Assembly: GCF_002101375.1 (NCBI RefSeq)
Contig: NZ_CP015207.1
Coordinates: 3,054,001-3,118,000, forward strand
Length of the DNA: 64,000 bases
Reading direction: 5' to 3'
From: Sporosarcina ureae
GTDB taxonomy: Bacteria; Bacillota; Bacilli; Bacillales_A; Planococcaceae
Shown: positions 48,161 through 56,928 of the stretch, piece after piece
How positions within the stretch are numbered: the stretch's first letter is position 1
Layout of the letters: every line of letters begins with the position of its first letter
Made by a program: the position numbers and the translations under genes
Notes under the pieces: model-generated
Database searches by the model: none
The model's input: the letters and a program-made list of their open reading frames with translations, nothing else
Told to the model about the DNA's origin: nothing

Positions 48161-48508
48161 GGCTTCAGTTGTTCTTATTTTGATAAGTCGAAGTTATTCG
48201 TAATTTTGGCTAGATATTTCCTTCTACCTAAGTAAATGTTATAGTGAAGGTAGAAGGGAATTATCATTCCAGGCTATTAGAATAGAGTGTATCATCCAAT
48301 ATTTAGCAGAGCGGAAAGCGCTACCATGCAATGTAACACAGCCACTGTTTTTATGAACGTCAAAAGGGGAAAGGTAATAAATTCCCGAGTGATTAATTAA
48401 CAATGATTCTTTCGTATCCAATTATTGGGTAAAAAGTAGTGTCGATAGGGTATAAGACGTATAGCGTCCTAACATAATACCAAAATTAGCCAGGGGAGGT
48501 CATTAATC
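48161..48508 (+). promoter_or_regulatory. Upstream control region of the nucleoside ABC transporter
   Basis: This 348-base gap has no credible gene. A 12-bp inverted repeat (48217-48228 with 48249-48260, one G-T) flanks an extended -10 candidate, TGTTATAGT (-10 at 48240-48245). A cre-like site lies at 48313-48326. A two-part hairpin follows at about 48448-48480 (GGTAT/ATACC outside, GACG/CGTC inside). A 13-mer at 48429-48441 recurs in the rny leader. If the promoter at 48240 is used, the transcript has a leader of about 255 bases. Confidence 0.5.
48313..48326. promoter_or_regulatory. Candidate cre site (CcpA binding)
   Basis: GGAAAGCGCTACCA matches 13 of 14 positions of the cre consensus TGWAARCGYTWNCW (only the first T differs). 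It lies about 70 bases downstream of the best -10 candidate and 180 bases before the lipoprotein gene, a position suited to roadblock repression by CcpA. Confidence 0.5.
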
Positions 48509-49597
48509 ATGAAAAAAAGAAAATTTGGTCTAGCGATGTCTTTAGTGTTAGCTGCAGGTACAATGTTAGCAGCATGTGGCTCTGACGATAAGGACAAAAA
48601 CAATGCGGGTGAAAAGCCGGCAACAGGAGACAACGGTGAGAAAAGCGAATTCTCAATTGCTATGGTAACTGACGTTGGAGGAATTGATGATAAATCATTC
48701 AACCAATCTGCATGGAAAGGCGTTAAAGAATTCGGGGAAGATCAAGGATGGGAAAAAGGAACTGGCGGATACGATTACCTTCAGTCAACTGGCCCGGAAG
48801 ATTATACAACTAACCTTAACAACTTGGCTCGTCGTGACTTCAACTTAATTTTCGGAGTAGGATTCTTGATGGAAGATGCAATTGAAGATATTGCAGCACA
48901 ACAAAAAGATACTCAATTCTCAATTATTGATGGTGAAGTAGATGCTCCAAACGTAGCTAGCATCCTCTTTAAAGAACAAGAAGGCGGATACTTAGCTGGA
49001 GTCGCTGCTGGATTAATGACAAAATCAAATAAGATTGGTTTCATTGGTGGTATGGACAATCCTGTAATCGAGCGGTTTGAAGCTGGATTCCTTGAGGGTG
49101 TTAAATCAGTTAAGCCTGAAATCAAAGTAGATTCAAAATATGTAGGTGCATTTGATAAAGCGGAACTTGGTAAAGCTGAGGCGGGCCGTATGTATTCTTC
49201 TGGCGTAGACATTATTTTCCACGCTGCTGGCGGAACGGGTAACGGTGTATTCTCAGAAGCGAAAGAACGTAAGCAAGCAGATAAAGATGCATACGTATGG
49301 GTAATCGGTGTTGACTCTGACCAGTACGAAGAAGGTAAAGTTGGAGATGACAACGTTACACTTACATCTATGTTAAAACGTGTTGACGTAGCAGTTAAAG
49401 ACATTTCCGATTTGTCAATGGCTGGTAACTTCCCTGGTGGGGAAACAAAAGTATATGGCCTTTCAGATGACGGTTTAGGTCTTGCTGATTCACGTGGCGC
49501 TATTCCACAAGACGTATTAGATCAAATTGATGAACATGCACAAAAAATTGCAAATGGTGAAATTGAAGTACCAGAGTTTGTAGAAAAAAAGAAATAA
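48509..49597 (+). CDS. nupN: BMP-family nucleoside-binding lipoprotein
   Basis: A 362-residue substrate-binding lipoprotein. The signal peptide ends in the lipobox LAAC with Cys23, followed by an acidic/Lys/Asn-rich spacer, and the BMP domain starts with FSIAMVTDVGGIDDKSFNQSAWKG. HAAGGTGNGVF and WVIGVDSDQ are also typical. Homologues (B. subtilis NupN/YufN) bind nucleosides such as guanosine. It leads the transporter cluster with an ATPase and two permeases; substrate is inferred. Confidence 0.92.
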   Translation: MKKRKFGLAMSLVLAAGTMLAACGSDDKDKNNAGEKPATGDNGEKSEFSIAMVTDVGGIDDKSFNQSAWKGVKEFGEDQGWEKGTGGYDYLQSTGPEDYTTNLNNLARRDFNLIFGVGFLMEDAIEDIAAQQKDTQFSIIDGEVDAPNVASILFKEQEGGYLAGVAAGLMTKSNKIGFIGGMDNPVIERFEAGFLEGVKSVKPEIKVDSKYVGAFDKAELGKAEAGRMYSSGVDIIFHAAGGTGNGVFSEAKERKQADKDAYVWVIGVDSDQYEEGKVGDDNVTLTSMLKRVDVAVKDISDLSMAGNFPGGETKVYGLSDDGLGLADSRGAIPQDVLDQIDEHAQKIANGEIEVPEFVEKKK

Positions 49598-49610
49598 GGT
49601 CATTAAACAG

Positions 49611-49643
49611 ATGAAGGCCGGTTTCATATCCGGCCTTCATTTC
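49611..49643 (+). terminator. Hairpin terminator after the lipoprotein gene
   Basis: ATGAAGGCCGG (49611-49621) pairs perfectly with CCGGCCTTCAT (49630-49640), followed by TTC. It probably reduces readthrough so the binding protein is made in excess over the ABC subunits. Confidence 0.8.
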
Positions 49644-49649
49644 ATTAAA

Positions 49650-49701
49650 TTAATAAAATAAAGGTTCCTTGGTAATTGTTCCGGAACTTTTATTTTATTA
49701 A
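49650..49701. repeat. Second long inverted repeat before the ATPase gene
   Basis: Bases 49650-49668 and 49683-49701 are complementary over 19 positions (one G-T), AT-rich outside and GGTTCC/GGAAC inside, with a 14-base loop. It directly follows the first hairpin and could be a second terminator working in both directions. Confidence 0.65.
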
Positions 49702-49856
49702 TTTCTAAGATTAATAATAAAAAATATCTGTAAGCTACTTATAAAAATGGTAAAGCTTTCAACTTTTCACATGGGGGTTTTATCACGTATTATTGAAGAG
49801 AAGAGTCGTGCTACTTAATTCTATTGAATTCAATTATGGGCAAGGAAGTGATTGGG

Positions 49857-51425
49857 ATGGATTATGTAATTGAAATGCTAGACGTTTCAAAAAAGTTCGG
49901 AAATTTCTATGCGAATGATCATATTACATTACAACTGAAGAAAGGCGAGATTCACGCATTGCTAGGTGAAAACGGTGCTGGGAAATCGACCCTAATGAAT
50001 GTATTATTTGGTTTGTATCAACCGGATGGTGGAGAAATTCGTGTCCGTGGCGAAAATGTAGCCATCACTGATCCGAACGTGGCAAATGATCTAGGAATTG
50101 GGATGGTGCATCAGCATTTTATGTTGGTGGAGAATTTAACGGTTACCGAAAATATTATTTTAGGTAGTGAGCCAACTAAATCTGGAATTATCAACATTAA
50201 GGATTCTGCGAAAAAAGTAGCGGAAATTTCTAAGATGTATGGACTAGATGTGGATCCTTACGCCAAAATAGAAGATATTTCCGTAGGTATGCAACAACGT
50301 GTCGAAATTCTTAAGACACTTTATCGTGGAGCAGATATCTTAATATTTGATGAACCTACCGCATCATTAACGCCTCAGGAAATTGATGAATTATTGAATA
50401 TTATGAAAAAGCTCGTTGCAGAAGGAAAATCAATCATCTTGATCACCCATAAACTGGCGGAAATTATGAATGTCTCAGACAAAGTAACTGTCATCCGCAA
50501 AGGTAAAGGAATTGGTACTGTTATTACATCGGAAACGAATCCCGAAGAGTTGGCGACGTTGATGGTAGGACGTCAAGTCACATTTAAAACGGAAAAAGGT
50601 CCATCTCATCCTACTGAAGAAGTATTGAAGATAGAAAATCTACAAGTTAATGACTACCGGGGTGTTGCTAAATTAAAAGGCCTTAATCTTTCAGTACGCC
50701 GCGGTGAAATTGTTGGAATTGCCGGCATTGATGGGAATGGCCAATCCGAATTAATCGAAGCAATTACTGGCTTAACTAAAGTGAAGAGCGGGAAGATTTT
50801 TATCAATGATGAAGATGTCACAAATAAAAAACCACGAAAAATTACTGAAACCGGTATTGGACATATTCCGCAAGACCGCCACAAGCACGGACTTATATTA
50901 GACTTTTCAGTGGCGTATAATACCGCGCTTCAATCGTATTATCATGAACCATTATCTAAAGGTGGAATCATGGATTATAAAGTGATCAATGAAAAAGCAG
51001 AAGAACTGATCAAAGAGTACGATGTGCGAACGCAAGGTACACATGAATTAGCGAGAGCATTATCCGGTGGGAATCAGCAAAAGCTAATCATCGGACGGGA
51101 AATTATGAGAAATCCGGATTTACTGATTGCGGCATTACCTACTCGTGGTTTGGACGTTGGAGCAATCGAGTTTATTCATCGGCGTCTAATTGAGCAACGC
51201 GACAGTGGAAAAGCGGTTTTACTCATTACATTTGAATTGGATGAAGTCATGAACGTTTCAGATAAAATCGCAGTTATTTATGATGGAACTATAGTAGGTA
51301 CCGTAATTCCACAAGAGACAACGGAACAAGCACTAGGATTAATGATGGCAGGCCATTCAAAAGATGTTGCTGAGAAAAAAGTTCTAGCTGCTGAGAAGGA
51401 CGGTGATGAACATCATGTCGAATAA
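49857..51425 (+). CDS. nupO: Nucleoside ABC transporter, tandem ATP-binding protein
   Basis: A 522-residue protein with two ABC cassettes. NBD1 is complete: Walker A GENGAGKST at 38-46, signature ISVGMQQRVE and Walker B LIFDEPTASLTPQE. NBD2 has a degenerate Walker A (GIDGNGQSE) and LSGGNQQK, and ends AALPTRGLDVGAIE where family members usually have AQPTRGLDVGA. Start ATG 49857 follows AAGGAAGTGA; an in-frame ATG at 49824 lacks a ribosome-binding site. It overlaps the first permease gene. Confidence 0.92.
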   Translation: MDYVIEMLDVSKKFGNFYANDHITLQLKKGEIHALLGENGAGKSTLMNVLFGLYQPDGGEIRVRGENVAITDPNVANDLGIGMVHQHFMLVENLTVTENIILGSEPTKSGIINIKDSAKKVAEISKMYGLDVDPYAKIEDISVGMQQRVEILKTLYRGADILIFDEPTASLTPQEIDELLNIMKKLVAEGKSIILITHKLAEIMNVSDKVTVIRKGKGIGTVITSETNPEELATLMVGRQVTFKTEKGPSHPTEEVLKIENLQVNDYRGVAKLKGLNLSVRRGEIVGIAGIDGNGQSELIEAITGLTKVKSGKIFINDEDVTNKKPRKITETGIGHIPQDRHKHGLILDFSVAYNTALQSYYHEPLSKGGIMDYKVINEKAEELIKEYDVRTQGTHELARALSGGNQQKLIIGREIMRNPDLLIAALPTRGLDVGAIEFIHRRLIEQRDSGKAVLLITFELDEVMNVSDKIAVIYDGTIVGTVIPQETTEQALGLMMAGHSKDVAEKKVLAAEKDGDEHHVE

Positions 51426-52461
51426 AATGATCAATATACTGGTCCCGGTGATTTCGATCTTTTTAGGGCTCTTAGTAGGCGCGATCGTGATGCTGATCAG
51501 TGATTATAACCCAATCACAGGCTATATGGCATTATGGAATGGTATTTTCGGTGATTCTTATGCCATTGGTGAAACTATTCGTCAAATCAGTCCATACTTA
51601 CTAGCAGGACTTGCAGTAGCGTTTGCATTTAGAACTGGACTTTTTAATATCGGGGTAGAAGGACAACTAATTGTGGGCTGGTTTGCTGCGGCCTACGTCG
51701 GGATGGCGTTCGATCTTCCTAAAATTATTCACTTACCTTTTGCACTCATAGCAGCTGCTGTTGCTGGGGCACTCTGGGGACTTGTACCAGGTATTTTGAA
51801 AGCAACATTGAAAGTACATGAAGTTATTGTCACGATTATGATGAACTACATTGCCTTACATGTGGTTAACGCATTAATTAAAACACTCTCCGGTGGTGGA
51901 TTCAAATTGGAGCGTATCCATGAATCGGCCTCGCTTCGGTCAGAGTTCTTATCAAATCTAACGGACTACTCCACATTGCATTACGGAATATTCGTAGCAT
52001 TGGCTATGGTTGTTGTCATGTGGTTCATTTTAGAGAAAACGAAGACTGGATATGAATTGAAATCTGTAGGATATAACGATAATGCAGCCCGATATGCGGG
52101 GATGAGCGCCAACAAGAATATTATTCTTGCAATGGTCATTTCTGGTGCGTTCGCTGGATTAGGAGGCGCGATGGAAGCGCTTGGTACGTTTGGTAACATG
52201 TCTTCCATGGGTGGCTTTACAGGGATCGGTTTTGATGGAATCGCTGTAGCCTTACTTGGTGCGAATACGCCACTTGGTGTCATCTTCGGGGCCACATTAT
52301 TCGGTTCATTGAAATATGGTGCGAATAATATGCCGAATGAAGCAGGCATTCCAGTAGAAATTGTTTCAATTATTATAGCATTGGTTATTTTCTTTGTTGC
52401 TTGCGGATACATCATCCGTGTAGGACTCATACGTTTGCGCAACAAGAAGGAGGCAAAGTGA
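51415..52461 (+). CDS. nupP: Nucleoside ABC transporter permease 1
   Basis: A 348-residue BPD_transp_2-type permease with about nine to ten membrane helices. Typical segments are LAVAFAFRTGLFNIGVEGQ, VHEVIVTIMMNYIALHVVNALI and FDGIAVALLGANTPLGV. I choose ATG 51415 because GGTGA (51402-51406) lies 8 bases upstream and the N-terminus then matches relatives; ATG 51406 is an alternative. It overlaps the ATPase gene and is one base from the second permease. Confidence 0.9.
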   Translation: MSNKMINILVPVISIFLGLLVGAIVMLISDYNPITGYMALWNGIFGDSYAIGETIRQISPYLLAGLAVAFAFRTGLFNIGVEGQLIVGWFAAAYVGMAFDLPKIIHLPFALIAAAVAGALWGLVPGILKATLKVHEVIVTIMMNYIALHVVNALIKTLSGGGFKLERIHESASLRSEFLSNLTDYSTLHYGIFVALAMVVVMWFILEKTKTGYELKSVGYNDNAARYAGMSANKNIILAMVISGAFAGLGGAMEALGTFGNMSSMGGFTGIGFDGIAVALLGANTPLGVIFGATLFGSLKYGANNMPNEAGIPVEIVSIIIALVIFFVACGYIIRVGLIRLRNKKEAK

Positions 52462-52462
52462 C

Positions 52463-53416
52463 ATGTTAGATGTATTATATTTCATCATACCTATAACAAT
52501 TGCTTCTGCAGCTCCTCTTATTTTTACAGCAATTGGCGGTGTATTCTCTGAGCGATCCGGAGTCATCAATATTGGATTGGAAGGCCTCATGATTATGGGT
52601 GCATTTATCGGGATCCTGTTCAACCTGTTTTTCGCGGATACCTTTGGTGCATGGACACCTTGGATTGCATTAATTGTGGCAATGCTCGTTTCGGCTTTGT
52701 TTGCAACACTTCACGCTATAGCGTCTATCTCGTTCCGAGCGGATCAAGTAGTATCAGGTGTAGCGATTAACATGTTAGGACTTGCCATTGCATTATTCTC
52801 AGTAAAAATGATTTTTGGTAAAGGTCAAACTGATTTCATTCAACAAAAAATCCCAAGATTCAACGTACCATTTTTGGAAGATATCCCAATCATAGGACCC
52901 ATGTTCTTTAAATTAGTTTATGGCTCTTCAATTTTGGCGATAGCTGTTGCATTTATTGCATGGTTTGTTATTTACAAGACGCCATTTGGTTTACGTCTTC
53001 GCTCAGTAGGAGAGCATCCGATGGCGGCAGATACGATGGGAATTAAAGTAACAAAAATTCGCTATATCGCAGTTCTGATTTCTGGTGGACTGGCCGGGAT
53101 TGGTGGGGCAGTTTATTCTCAAACCATCACGAATGATTTCGGACATGCGACAATAAATGGGCAAGGATTCATGGCACTTGCAGCGATGATCTTTGGGAAA
53201 TGGCACCCACTAGGAGCTATGGGAGCCGCGCTATTCTTCGGATTTGCGCAGGCATTAGCCATCAGTTCTTCTAGTATTACGTTCTTAGCAGACATCCCAC
53301 CAGTGTATTTCCATATATTCCCTTACGTTTTAACTATTCTAGCGCTTGCTGGATTCCTAGGAAAAGCGAAAGCACCAAAAGCACTTGGTAAACCTTACGT
53401 TAAAGGAAATAGATAA
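52463..53416 (+). CDS. nupQ: Nucleoside ABC transporter permease 2
   Basis: A 317-residue partner permease of the same family with about eight or nine helices, including ERSGVINIGLEGLMIMGAF, SFRADQVVSGVAINMLG and NGQGFMALAAMIFGKWHPLGA. It pairs with the preceding permease to form the membrane channel. The ATG is one base after the previous stop, with AAGGAGGCAAAG as ribosome-binding site. A long hairpin follows. Confidence 0.92.
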   Translation: MLDVLYFIIPITIASAAPLIFTAIGGVFSERSGVINIGLEGLMIMGAFIGILFNLFFADTFGAWTPWIALIVAMLVSALFATLHAIASISFRADQVVSGVAINMLGLAIALFSVKMIFGKGQTDFIQQKIPRFNVPFLEDIPIIGPMFFKLVYGSSILAIAVAFIAWFVIYKTPFGLRLRSVGEHPMAADTMGIKVTKIRYIAVLISGGLAGIGGAVYSQTITNDFGHATINGQGFMALAAMIFGKWHPLGAMGAALFFGFAQALAISSSSITFLADIPPVYFHIFPYVLTILALAGFLGKAKAPKALGKPYVKGNR

Positions 53417-53420
53417 AAAC

Positions 53421-53465
53421 TAGAAAAGCTAGCTGGAGATACATACTCTTCAGTTAGCTTTTCTA
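53421..53465 (+). terminator. Long hairpin after the transporter operon
   Basis: TAGAAAAGCTAGCTG (53421-53435) pairs with CAGTTAGCTTTTCTA (53451-53465) over 15 positions with one G-T. There is no T-run beyond the stem; the AAAA/TTTT arms could still serve. Confidence 0.65.
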
Positions 53466-53554
53466 AGGTTGTAGTGATAATAAATCAAGATTTCATTCAT
53501 CTTCCGCTTCAGTCCTGGCTAAAGTCTATCTTTAGCGCACGAAAGTTGTATCAT

Positions 53555-53583
53555 TTTCCAAATGGCAGGCTAAAATGTATAGT
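53555..53583 (+). promoter_or_regulatory. Candidate promoter of ymfF
   Basis: TTTCCA (53555-53560) and TATAGT (53578-53583) with a 17-base spacer. An alternative -10 TATAAT lies at 53599-53604 with only a poor -35. Confidence 0.45.
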
Positions 53584-53624
53584 GAGACTAGGAATACATA
53601 TAATAAGGTAAACGAGGTGTTTGT

Positions 53625-54899
53625 ATGTTCAATAAAACAAAATTACAAAATGGCGTACATTTGTATATACGTAAAACGGAACAATTTAAAACGGTGAATG
53701 TGACAATTAAGTGGAAAGCACCACTGGATCAAAAGAAAGCTTCTGAACGTACAGTGTTAGCAAATGTGATGGAGGATTCGACGAAGCAGTACCCAACATT
53801 AAGTTCAATGCGCAAGGCGCTTGACGAGTTGTACGGTACAGTATTATTTACGGACGTCTCAAAGAGAAGCTCTCAGCATATGGTTTCACTTTATACAGAA
53901 TGTGTAAACGATGAATTTTTTGCAGGAGAAGACATCTTTAAACAGTTGTGGCAATTGATTCGTTCTGTAGTGTTTGATCCAAATGTAACGGATAAGGCTT
54001 TTGATCCCGATGTAACAGAGAGGGAAAAACGTAATGTCCGTGATCGGATTCGTTCTATATATGACGACAAAACACGTTTCGCACAGAAACGCATGCTTGA
54101 AATCATGAGACCGAATCACCCGGCATCAATTTCAGCTTACGGCACAGAAACTGCGGTGTCTGAAATTACAAGTGAAAGTCTTTATGCTACATATGAAGAT
54201 ATGATGAATAATGATTTGATTGATATTTATGTAGTGGGCGATATAGATGAGAATGATATCATTGAGCAAATTAAACAGTTCTTACCATTTGCAGCTAGAG
54301 ATGCGGCGAAACAAAATGAATTATTGGATGTGAAAGTGTCAGGTTCTGTGAATACAGTCAGAGAAAAACAAGACATGAAACAAGGTAAACTTCATCTTGG
54401 TTTCCATACACCTGTATCTTTCCATCATCCTGATTACCATAAGATGCAAATAACAAATGGTGTTTTCGGTGGCTTTGCTCATAGTAAATTATTCATGAAC
54501 GTGAGAGAAAAGGAAAGTATGGCATACTATGCGAATAGTGCATTTGCATCGCATTATGGTATCGTCTATGTCACGGCGGGTATTGATGCGGATTTGGAAG
54601 AGAAAGCTGTCAAGTTAATTCTTGAGCAACTAACGGCATTACAAAATGGCGAGAGTACAGAAGTCGAGTTAAGTCAGACGGTCGCACTTCTAGAAAACAG
54701 CATCTTGAGTGCAAATGATTCAGCCCGCAGTCAGATTGAAATTTTTGATCAATATAAAGAATTAGACGAGAACTTCACGGCTGAACGATTAATCGAAAAG
54801 TGGGAATCGGTCACATTGGAAGATATAAAGGAAATGGCGAATACAATTCAATTGGAAATTGTGTATTTGCTGTCAGGTAAGGAGGATGTTTCCGAATGA
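53625..54899 (+). CDS. ymfF: M16-like protein lacking the zinc motif (YmfF)
   Basis: A 424-residue insulinase-fold protein. Where active M16 enzymes have HxxEH, this one reads LANVMEDSTKQYPT, so it cannot bind zinc in the usual way. The C-terminal half-domain resembles other M16 proteins (HHPDYHKMQITNGVFGGFAHSKLFMNVREKESMAYY). It overlaps the catalytic partner gene ymfH by 4 bp, and the two probably form a heterodimer in the manner of processing peptidases. Confidence 0.92.
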   Translation: MFNKTKLQNGVHLYIRKTEQFKTVNVTIKWKAPLDQKKASERTVLANVMEDSTKQYPTLSSMRKALDELYGTVLFTDVSKRSSQHMVSLYTECVNDEFFAGEDIFKQLWQLIRSVVFDPNVTDKAFDPDVTEREKRNVRDRIRSIYDDKTRFAQKRMLEIMRPNHPASISAYGTETAVSEITSESLYATYEDMMNNDLIDIYVVGDIDENDIIEQIKQFLPFAARDAAKQNELLDVKVSGSVNTVREKQDMKQGKLHLGFHTPVSFHHPDYHKMQITNGVFGGFAHSKLFMNVREKESMAYYANSAFASHYGIVYVTAGIDADLEEKAVKLILEQLTALQNGESTEVELSQTVALLENSILSANDSARSQIEIFDQYKELDENFTAERLIEKWESVTLEDIKEMANTIQLEIVYLLSGKEDVSE

Positions 54900-56188
54900 A
54901 AGAAGTAAATTTTGATCAACTACAAGAGAAGATTTATACTGAAACACTAGATAATGGTTTAAAAGTTGTTATTCTACCGAAACGTGGATTTTCTAAAACG
55001 TTTGTAACGTTTACGACGAAATATGGGTCCATTGATCGTACGTTTAAACCGCATGGCAAAGATGAACTCATTACAGTACCTGATGGTATTGCCCATTTTC
55101 TAGAACACAAAATGTTTGAGAAAGAAGATGGAGATGTTTTTCAGAAGTTTAGTTTAAATGGTGCCTCTGCCAACGCTTATACAACATTTGGTAGAACGGC
55201 ATACCTTTTTTCTGCAACCAATAAACTAAAAGAAAACACAAAAATATTACTCGATTTTGTTCAACAACCCTATTTCACGAAACAAACTGTTGATAAAGAA
55301 AAGGGTATTATTGCCCAGGAAATTACCATGTATGATGACCAGCCCGACTGGCGATTATATTTTGGCACAATTGAAAACCTCTATGAAAACCATCCGGTAA
55401 AAATCGATATTGCCGGGACTGTAGTGTCTATTCAGGACATTACAGCTGAACATTTATATACATGTTATGAGACATTCTATCATCCATCCAACATGTTACT
55501 GTTTATCGTGGGAGCAGTGAAGCCGGAAGAAATGATGGCGTTTGTTAAAAAAGATCAAGCAAAGAAATCGTTCGATAAACCAGAGGTGATTGAACGCCAA
55601 TTCCCGTCAGAATCAAATGAAGTCGATGTGCCTGCACGTACATTGACGATGGATGTTTCAAAACCGAAATTGAATATCGGTATGAAATGTACCAAGGTAG
55701 ATTTACAAGGACAAGAGATGCTTGAAACGGAATTGTCAGCAAACCTCGTATTAGATAGTCTATTCGGTCGTACATCTGCATTTTATGAAAAAGCGAACGC
55801 AGAAGGCTTAGTTGATGAATCGTTCTCATATGAGTTTTCCTTGGAAGAAGGCTACGGTTTTGCGATGGTCGGTTCTGATACAGATGAGCCAGAGCGCTTG
55901 GAAAAATTGATTCGTCATACGATTAAAGACGCAAAATTAAATTGGCCAGTGCAAGAAGAAGATTTGGATAGGATGCGTAGAAAGAAAATTGGTCAATTTA
56001 TGCGTTCATTGAATTCCATCGAATTTATCGCGAACCAATACACACGATATGAATTTAACGATATGAATTTATTCGATGTCGTACCAACTTTAGAGAAGTT
56101 ATCGATGGATAAACTAAAAGAAGCATTTGCAACGTTCTCCGATGACAATAGCTATACAATCTTCAAAGTCATGCCACCGAAGCAATGA
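54896..56188 (+). CDS. ymfH: M16 family zinc peptidase (YmfH)
   Basis: A 430-residue M16 peptidase with the inverted zinc motif H67-F-L-E70-H71 (GIAHFLEHKMFEKEDGDVFQKF) and a downstream glutamate in EKGIIAQEITMYDDQPDW. It is the presumed active half of the YmfF/YmfH pair. GGAGGA lies within the end of ymfF, and the gene overlaps ymfI by 4 bp. The natural substrate is not known. Confidence 0.94.
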   Translation: MKEVNFDQLQEKIYTETLDNGLKVVILPKRGFSKTFVTFTTKYGSIDRTFKPHGKDELITVPDGIAHFLEHKMFEKEDGDVFQKFSLNGASANAYTTFGRTAYLFSATNKLKENTKILLDFVQQPYFTKQTVDKEKGIIAQEITMYDDQPDWRLYFGTIENLYENHPVKIDIAGTVVSIQDITAEHLYTCYETFYHPSNMLLFIVGAVKPEEMMAFVKKDQAKKSFDKPEVIERQFPSESNEVDVPARTLTMDVSKPKLNIGMKCTKVDLQGQEMLETELSANLVLDSLFGRTSAFYEKANAEGLVDESFSYEFSLEEGYGFAMVGSDTDEPERLEKLIRHTIKDAKLNWPVQEEDLDRMRRKKIGQFMRSLNSIEFIANQYTRYEFNDMNLFDVVPTLEKLSMDKLKEAFATFSDDNSYTIFKVMPPKQ

Positions 56189-56919
56189 GTATGAAGCGTT
56201 TTGCACTCGTTTTAGGTGCATCCGGAGGGATTGGGGAAGTGATCTGTAAACAACTAGCTAAAGCGGGGTGGTCTTTGTATATGCACTATAATGCAAATAA
56301 AAGCCAGCTCGATCTATTGCGTTATGAATTGGAAAAGACTTATCCCAACCAACAATTCCGTAGTGTGCAAGCAGACTTTAGAGTTGAATGGGCAGCAGAG
56401 AAATTGGCAGCTGACATTCAAAGCGTTCAAGCAATTGTTGTAGCTAACGGTCAGTCAGTTGTCAAACTGTTATCGGAGACAAGCGAAATGGAAATGTCGG
56501 AATTGTGGCAGGTCCACATGCAGAATCCAGCCCGTTTAATCGCACTGTTATCTGAAAAACTACGCAAGCATGAGGTCTCCTATATTGTATTTATCGGATC
56601 AATATGGGGCAGTACTGGTGCTGCAGGTGAAGTAATGTATTCTGCAGTCAAAGGTGCACAGCATGCCTTCGTCAAAGCATATGCAAAGGAATCCGCGTAT
56701 TCAGGCATACGGGTCAATGCTATTGCCCCGGGATGGATCGACACCCGCATGAATCAAGAGTTTTCTGCAGAGGAACGTCAGATGGTACTTGAACAGATTC
56801 CGCTTTTGTCAGTCGGGACACCGCAAGAAATAGCGAATATGGTCGAATTTATGTTGAGTGGCAAAGCAAATTATATGACAGGTGAAATAATTCAAATCAA
56901 TGGTGGCTGGTATATTTAA
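56185..56919 (+). CDS. ymfI: SDR-family reductase YmfI (EF-P 5-aminopentanone reductase type)
   Basis: A 244-residue short-chain dehydrogenase/reductase. The cofactor motif is LGASGGIGEVICKQL, followed by VVANGQ, the catalytic Ser region FIGSIWGSTGA and Tyr/Lys in YSAVKGAQHAF. In B. subtilis YmfI (EfpI) reduces the modification on elongation factor P that is required for swarming; the conserved position supports the same role here. It overlaps ymfH by 4 bp. Confidence 0.88.
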   Translation: MSMKRFALVLGASGGIGEVICKQLAKAGWSLYMHYNANKSQLDLLRYELEKTYPNQQFRSVQADFRVEWAAEKLAADIQSVQAIVVANGQSVVKLLSETSEMEMSELWQVHMQNPARLIALLSEKLRKHEVSYIVFIGSIWGSTGAAGEVMYSAVKGAQHAFVKAYAKESAYSGIRVNAIAPGWIDTRMNQEFSAEERQMVLEQIPLLSVGTPQEIANMVEFMLSGKANYMTGEIIQINGGWYI

Positions 56920-56928
56920 AGCCTTGGG

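Noticed and set aside
48161-48508. Purine riboswitch upstream of the nucleoside transporter
   Set aside because: The conserved core (TATA and TTTCTACC joined to a closing helix) could not be found; the hairpins present do not form the three-way junction.
48913-49404. Minus-strand ORF of 163 codons inside the BMP lipoprotein gene
   Set aside because: Shadow frame; no start signals, and the + strand protein is a clear BMP family member.
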